Part shown: in pieces, positions 35,388 through 64,000 of the stretch
Layout of the letters: every line of letters begins with the position of its first letter
Position numbering within the stretch: position 1 is the first letter of the stretch
Assembly (NCBI GenBank): GCA_009823395.1
Contig: CM020515.1
Span: 14,330,489 to 14,394,488 of the forward strand
DNA length: 64,000 bases
Reading direction: 5' to 3'
From: Thamnaconus septentrionalis
Lineage: Eukaryota; Chordata; Actinopteri; Tetraodontiformes; Monacanthidae
Made by a program: the position numbers and the translations under genes
Notes under the pieces: generated by a model
The model's database searches: none
What the model was told of the DNA's origin: nothing
The model's input: the letters and a program-made list of their open reading frames with translations, nothing else

Positions 35388-38017
35388 CTACCATGGGATG
35401 ACCTGGCCTTGGTAGTCCAAGAAGGATCCGGTTTGGTCCGCGGTCAAGGAAGCCATGACTTGAAGCATCCCCCGCACGCTCTCCGGAGCATCAATCATCC
35501 CCTGGTGGTCGATACAAGGATATGCAAACAAAACATTTCGGATCAGGACTCACACACAGGATGCAAATCCTCCTCACTTTCATCATGTAACAGCCAAAAT
35601 AGTCTTTCTGCTATGTGCTTTGCAGCGACAACACGCTGCTGAAACTGTGCAGGTTTGTTGCCGTTTGAACAATCAGTTTGAATTCCTAATAAGATTTATT
35701 AAGTCTTTTTTTTCATCATTTGAATGCCACTGCAAATGAAAAGGAGGGAAAACAGCCTGAATAATGGATGGAGACGCTGAGGTGTGAAATAAGATTCAAG
35801 GAGCAAGGCGAGGTGAACAGCAGGGCGACGAACAGCAGGTGCCTGTTTTGAATTGCTTTCTTTGCTTGAGGTTTCTGGAACACTCAGGACTTTACCAGAC
35901 AGCTGTGAAATTTCTGTAAAATTTGCATCTCTGACAAAAAACCACACGTGAGCTCAGTTCCAGACTGAGGAGTCAAACAAGATATTTATCTCCGGAGCAA
36001 TAAAGTGTGAGTATTCCTCCACTATCTTTGTTCTTCTTTATCTTTTCCCAGTGTGTATGACCTCTAGTGAGGTGCATGAAAACTGCTGTGTGACTCACGT
36101 CTTCTCCACCCATGCGGGTCCGCACCCACCCAGGGTGCAGCAGGAAAACAGGATTCCTTCCTGCCTCAGCTCCTCGGCAGCGCACACGGTCAACATGTTG
36201 AGACACACCTGAAGGGGGAAAACGAAAGGAAATTTACTAAAGGACAGACGATGATACAACGCCTTTGAGGAAGTCAGTGTGGGAGATTATCACTGGCCTT
36301 GCTGGTGCGGTAGCCCAGGGCTAAGGCCCCGAACACGGACAATGTCTCCCTGACGGACTGCAGCGAGCAGAGGGCCGTGGAGATGTTGACCACAGCGGCT
36401 TTCTTGAAGGACATCCCCGGGATGTCGCTGGCCTTGGCTGCTGCTCGAAGCTGAGGCAGGAACTCCTGGTCAAAAGAGGAAAAAAGCAAAAAAATATCAG
36501 GAAAATCTTGCGTTCACGTGGAATTGGTGCACCGTCCAGGCTCTGGAGATGTTCTCTGTCTCCCACAGCTGTTGCACAGCTGTAGGAGAGCACAGCAGTT
36601 TGATAGAATGGAAAGAATTCAACTCAATGCTAAACAATCCACGACTACGGAGGCCTTGTGCTTAAGTGCGCCTTCTGGCTAACAACACGGGGTTAATGTC
36701 CTCTTTTCAGAACAACTTGAGGTCCCAGAAGCAGTGTTTTTTCGAGTCCTGCACTTGGGTCCATGTCCACTAGAGGCTTCGAATTATCTCCCTCCGTCAA
36801 ATCCCAGAACGCGGCGCTGGTGAACATTTTTTGTGGTGAAGCAATACGAACATTATTACGGCATCCATAAGAACAATACTATTGTTCTAATCCCATGGAG
36901 CATAGCTTGGTCCATAGGATTGGACCATAATAGCTCTAGTGGTCCACTTGAAGGACTTGAAGTGTGTCACTTGCTCACCTTCATGATGTTCATGGGTCCC
37001 ATGACGTTGGTGTCGAAGGACTTCTGCATGTCTTCCGCTTTGCACTCCAGCATGCCCTCTTTGAACAGGATCCCGGCGTTGTTGACCAGCAGGTTGAGGC
37101 CCCCGGTCCCCAACTTGGAGCCCACCTGCTTGGCGCACTGTTTAATGCTGCCCAGGTCAGTGGCGTCTGGCGGAGGGCGGAGAGATAAATATCACAGAAC
37201 TGCCGGGGGCCATGAAGCTGCGCGCGCGTCTAGACCAAGCATGGGCAAACTACGGCCCGGGGGCCATGTGGAGCCCGTTAGGCTTCTTAATCCGGCACAT
37301 CGAACTTGAAGAGGTTATATTAATAGTCAGAAAATAAAAAGTAGCTGTATTTCATCAATTTTGTTCAGTGTTTTAAGATTCATTTCAATAAAGTGCTAAA
37401 CACGGTTGGGCTTCAAAGACAGATATGTTGTTTTTTCAATAGACATTAAAGCACATGTTTTCTACATATCCCATGATATATTTTTTCTCCTGTGAGGTGG
37501 GTCACCAAAACACTCCATCCATCTCCAGCTGCACCGGCCCCTCTGTCAAACTTTAGAACCCATTGTGGCCCACCGGTCAAAGAGTTTCCCCACCCCTGGT
37601 CTAGACGCAGATGGTTCTCTTTCTTTTCTTTGCGAGTGTGCGTTTTGTGCCTGCGCTGTGTTTACCCAGTTGGACGACGGCGATGACGTCAGGGTGCTTC
37701 TTCGCCAGAGCCTGCAGGTCCTGTAAACACAGAGACAAGGGGAAGCAAACAGTCCCACCCGCTGTGGGTTATTTTTTATCCGCTGCGCAGTCGTTCCTCT
37801 TTTGTGGAAGAGTTCTGCTGCACAAAGAGGAAACGCTTTTTGTTTCCGCGATTCTCCCAGACTCTCTCACCTTTGCTCCGGAGCCGTCGGGGTCCCTGCA
37901 GCAGGCAAACACCTTCTTGGCCGCCGCCTTGTCGCACTCGGCCAGCTGCCTGACCATCTCCAGGCCCAGGCCTCTGTTGGCGCCGGTGATAAGCGCGGTC
38001 ACTCCCCGTGTTGCCAT
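35388..38017 (-). CDS. Short-chain dehydrogenase/reductase (C-factor/sniffer-like carbonyl reductase), with an apparent frameshift
   Basis: Six minus-strand exons: 38017-37871, 37720-37666, 37166-36979, 36465-36298, 36208-36099, 35501-35388 (TAG), about 260 residues. It shows the classical SDR signatures: NADP-binding TGANRGLG at the N-terminus, LLVNNAGI, the catalytic Ser region VNISTALCS, and YRTSK as YxxxK. It ends TGSFLDYQGQVIPW. The likely role is NADPH-dependent carbonyl reduction in the cytosol, by family. Two oddities: intron 4 appears to use a GC donor (AAG|GCCAGT), and exon 5 is 110 nt, one base short of frame. The first half of exon 5 reads CLNMLTVCAAEELRQEGIL in one frame; LLHPGWVRTRMGGED follows in another. 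The break lies at the AAAA run about 36146-36149. It may be an assembly indel or a decaying gene. Confidence 0.82.
37236..37598. mobile_element. hAT-type miniature element with 8-bp target duplication
   Basis: A 363-bp element. Its ends are CAAGCATGGGCAAACTACGG at the left and the complement of CCACCCCTG at the right (CAGGGGTGGG-type terminal repeat). It is flanked by identical 8-bp GTCTAGAC at 37228-37235 and 37599-37606. The 8-bp duplication centred on CTAG is a hAT hallmark. It lies in SDR intron 2. Confidence 0.85.
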
Positions 38018-39110
38018 TTCCTCTGCTTGGACTTGGACTGAGCAACTGGCCGTTCGCTCCAGTGTTTTGTTTTGATACGTTGTCACGCCCCCGAATCTGA
38101 TAGCAGGCCAGAAGAACGTGTGCGTGGGTGTGTGTGAGTGAAACATTTTTTTAGAACAATATCTGCCCCGCCTCAGTGCTTTTAGCAAGTCACTGTGACT
38201 TTTCAGGTGTGTCAAGTTTGACTAATACCCTCATTAGGCAGGTTTGTAGTAGGCTTGAAGAGGTTCTGCTGGGAACTATGGCACACTAGTGCACACCTCG
38301 GTGGCCAAAGAAATCCGTACTCGAGCGGCGAGAAGCTGTGCGACTGAGTTTAATATTTACATAAGGTCATCTGTTTTGTCAACACTAAGGCTACAGGTGC
38401 AGATTTGCCTACAGAGATTCTGCTTTGCATTCCCGCCACATGGCTAGACGAGTCGTAAACAAATGAAAAAATAAAAAATATATGCACAGATGCTCGCTGC
38501 ACCGGCACATTTTTTTTTCATTTTGTCAGCAGAAAAACAATCTGGATTTTCTTTCCGGAAAGAAGCCAAACCGGATAATTGATTTTGAATCCCAATCAGC
38601 AAAACGGGTCACATTCATTTTTTTTCAATTTATTTCAATAAATGCACTGAATATTTGTTTCGCAAAGCTTAGAAATTTGTCAGAGGACTGACTTGCAACC
38701 CTTCCGTCACAAAAACAAGCCTTACATTAAAACCCACACGGCTATTACTGAGTGGAATTTCACTATGGTTCATGTAAAAAATAAATAAATAAAAATAAAA
38801 TGAAATATAACAATCTGTACGCCTAGAGCCTGTCGTGTCACAAAAAAACCAAGCTGGTGTCAGGACAACTCACAGAGACCGACAGAAAAAGAAGAAGCAG
38901 GACCTCAAGAAAACATGTTTGAGAACAAGTTCTGTTTCCTGTTCGAGGGAACTGATCCTGGATAAGACATGAAATCAAAACAAAATCAAAATGTCAGCTT
39001 TTGACATAAAACTAAAAGCCCTGCATGGGTGATGCATGCTGGACGCCTCCCTGTGTCAACACGGCTGCTTTTTTATTCCTCCACTTGCTGGTGAGCATGA
39101 AACAAATGTG

Positions 39111-39148
<38 letters not shown>

Positions 39149-39820
39149 AGTAGTCAGGGTAGGAAAGTTTCCAAAAGGCATTCATCAAGAACCTTCACCC
39201 GATTTGGGGGAAAGATTAGAAAGACGGGCGTCACTTTTTATGTACGTTGACAACATTAACGTGTGACAAAACACATCGACACGGTGAAGGACATGAAGAA
39301 CGAGAAGAAGAAGGAGAAGAAAAAGGAGAAGAAGAAGAGGAACGCGCCGCCACTTTCCTTTGGCTGTCCGGAGTAAATTGGCAGTGTCTTGCTCTCCATC
39401 CAGAAGCGTACATGCACATTCGCTCGCGCACGTCCACGCGCAACCATACCAACCTCATACACACACACACACACGATGCAGTACGTAACATGCACATACA
39501 CAGATTATAAATACTTTTTTTTGTCTTCATAAATGTCATTAAATGCACTTCTGTGTCCGCAGCTCTGGGCTTGGGAAAATAAAAAGGTGCATAAATAAAA
39601 CATTCCCCATCCGTGAGAAAAGGTCCATGCACGTCCTTTGAGTTGACCCAGAATGAATATGAAAAGGCCCGTCTTGCCATCTGGCGACATCCCTCGTGTG
39701 CCTCGGCATGTTCTGCACGCGTGCTGCTGCGAGTGTCTCTTTCTCTCCCGTCTGCCGACGCCTGGACGGTGCACTTGTCTTGTTTTTTCATTTTTGATTT
39801 GTTTTTTCCCCCGGTGCCTC
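38018..39820. other. Spacer between SDR 5' end and channel 3' end
   Basis: This contains the SDR promoter region and the 3' UTR of the Slo2 channel (minus strand). A possible channel poly(A) signal (TTTATT on plus) is at 39072-39077. A GT dinucleotide repeat lies at about 39108-39147. No other gene is visible. Confidence 0.5.
39108..39147. repeat. GT dinucleotide repeat
   Basis: About 20 GT units with one GC interruption, in the channel 3' UTR. Confidence 0.9.
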
Positions 39821-63623
<23,803 letters not shown>

Positions 63624-63657
63624 CTGTGGAAAGAGGGAGAGAAAGACAGACAGAGAG

Positions 63658-63713
<56 letters not shown>

Positions 63714-64000
63714 GACTCAGAGGATACACATGACAACACACAGACTCAGAGCGGAGAAAAAATTTTGGAGTCAGAGGGAGATGGAAGAGAAAAGAGCGTA
63801 GGTGGAATCAGTAGGCGGGTGGATGATTGAGCCTCTGAGGCAACAGGTCTAAATGAAGCACGACACTGTCTGCTGTCTGCTTGTGTACACACGACTTCAA
63901 AAAGGGAGCGCGTGCACGGATCACGCTGTAGGTGAACGTCTGTGCGAGGGAGAAAGAAAAATGAACCCAGTTTCAATTCATGTCGTGCAAACGAAATGCA
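63624..64000 (-). other. Channel intron, runs off the right edge
   Basis: The exon at 63623-63564 begins with a normal acceptor, so upstream exons (N-terminus and S1) lie beyond the window. Apart from the GA repeat, nothing is recognisable here. Confidence 0.55.
63661..63709. repeat. GA dinucleotide repeat
   Basis: A perfect AG repeat of about 24 units in the channel intron upstream of the first visible exon. Confidence 0.95.

Overview
The window is vertebrate nuclear DNA, almost certainly from a teleost fish and probably a compact-genome percomorph. All genes are split by GT-AG introns and give close matches to vertebrate proteins. About eight protein genes fit into 64 kb. Fish-type repeats are present: hAT and Tc1/mariner miniature elements, an L2/Maui-like LINE tail, and many di- and trinucleotide runs. 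I could not fix the species.

Layout, left to right. Plus strand: the last coding exon and 3' UTR of the PKA catalytic subunit gene prkaca (818-3692), then samd1 (5234-12111). Minus strand: tecr (14242-19990), the trans-2,3-enoyl-CoA reductase of very-long-chain fatty acid elongation. Plus strand: dnajb1 (22111-23825), with a perfect three-unit heat-shock element about 300 bp upstream, then gipc1 (27187-28855) and a RING/B-box/coiled-coil/PRY-SPRY TRIM E3 ligase gene (31570-35198). Minus strand: a six-exon short-chain dehydrogenase gene (35388-38017) with an apparent 1-nt frameshift, then a large Slo2-type (KCNT) sodium-activated potassium channel gene. The channel runs from its stop codon at 39821 to the first exon seen here at 63623; its N-terminus lies beyond the right edge.

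prkaca, samd1, tecr, dnajb1 and gipc1 are the neighbourhood of human 19p13.12, so the block is old. Human 19p13 has no KCNT gene (human KCNT1 is on 9q34, KCNT2 on 1q31). The channel mixes KCNT1-like and KCNT2-like residues. It may therefore be a third Slo2 gene from the early vertebrate genome duplications that mammals lost. This is the main biological lead. It also carries a 57-nt in-frame cassette exon absent from the mammalian proteins as I remember them.

Two 1-nt reading-frame breaks, one in the SDR and one in the channel, both sit in A/T homopolymers. That pattern suggests assembly indels, but true lesions are possible. Other leads are a long imperfect hairpin in gipc1 intron 1, an unusual basic N-terminal extension on tecr, and several miniature transposons with intact target-site duplications.

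The genes are an ancestral linkage group rather than one pathway: kinase signalling (prkaca), CpG-island chromatin repression (samd1), lipid elongation (tecr), Hsp70 co-chaperone (dnajb1), PDZ/myosin VI trafficking (gipc1), ubiquitin ligation (TRIM), carbonyl reduction (SDR) and neuronal excitability (Slo2).
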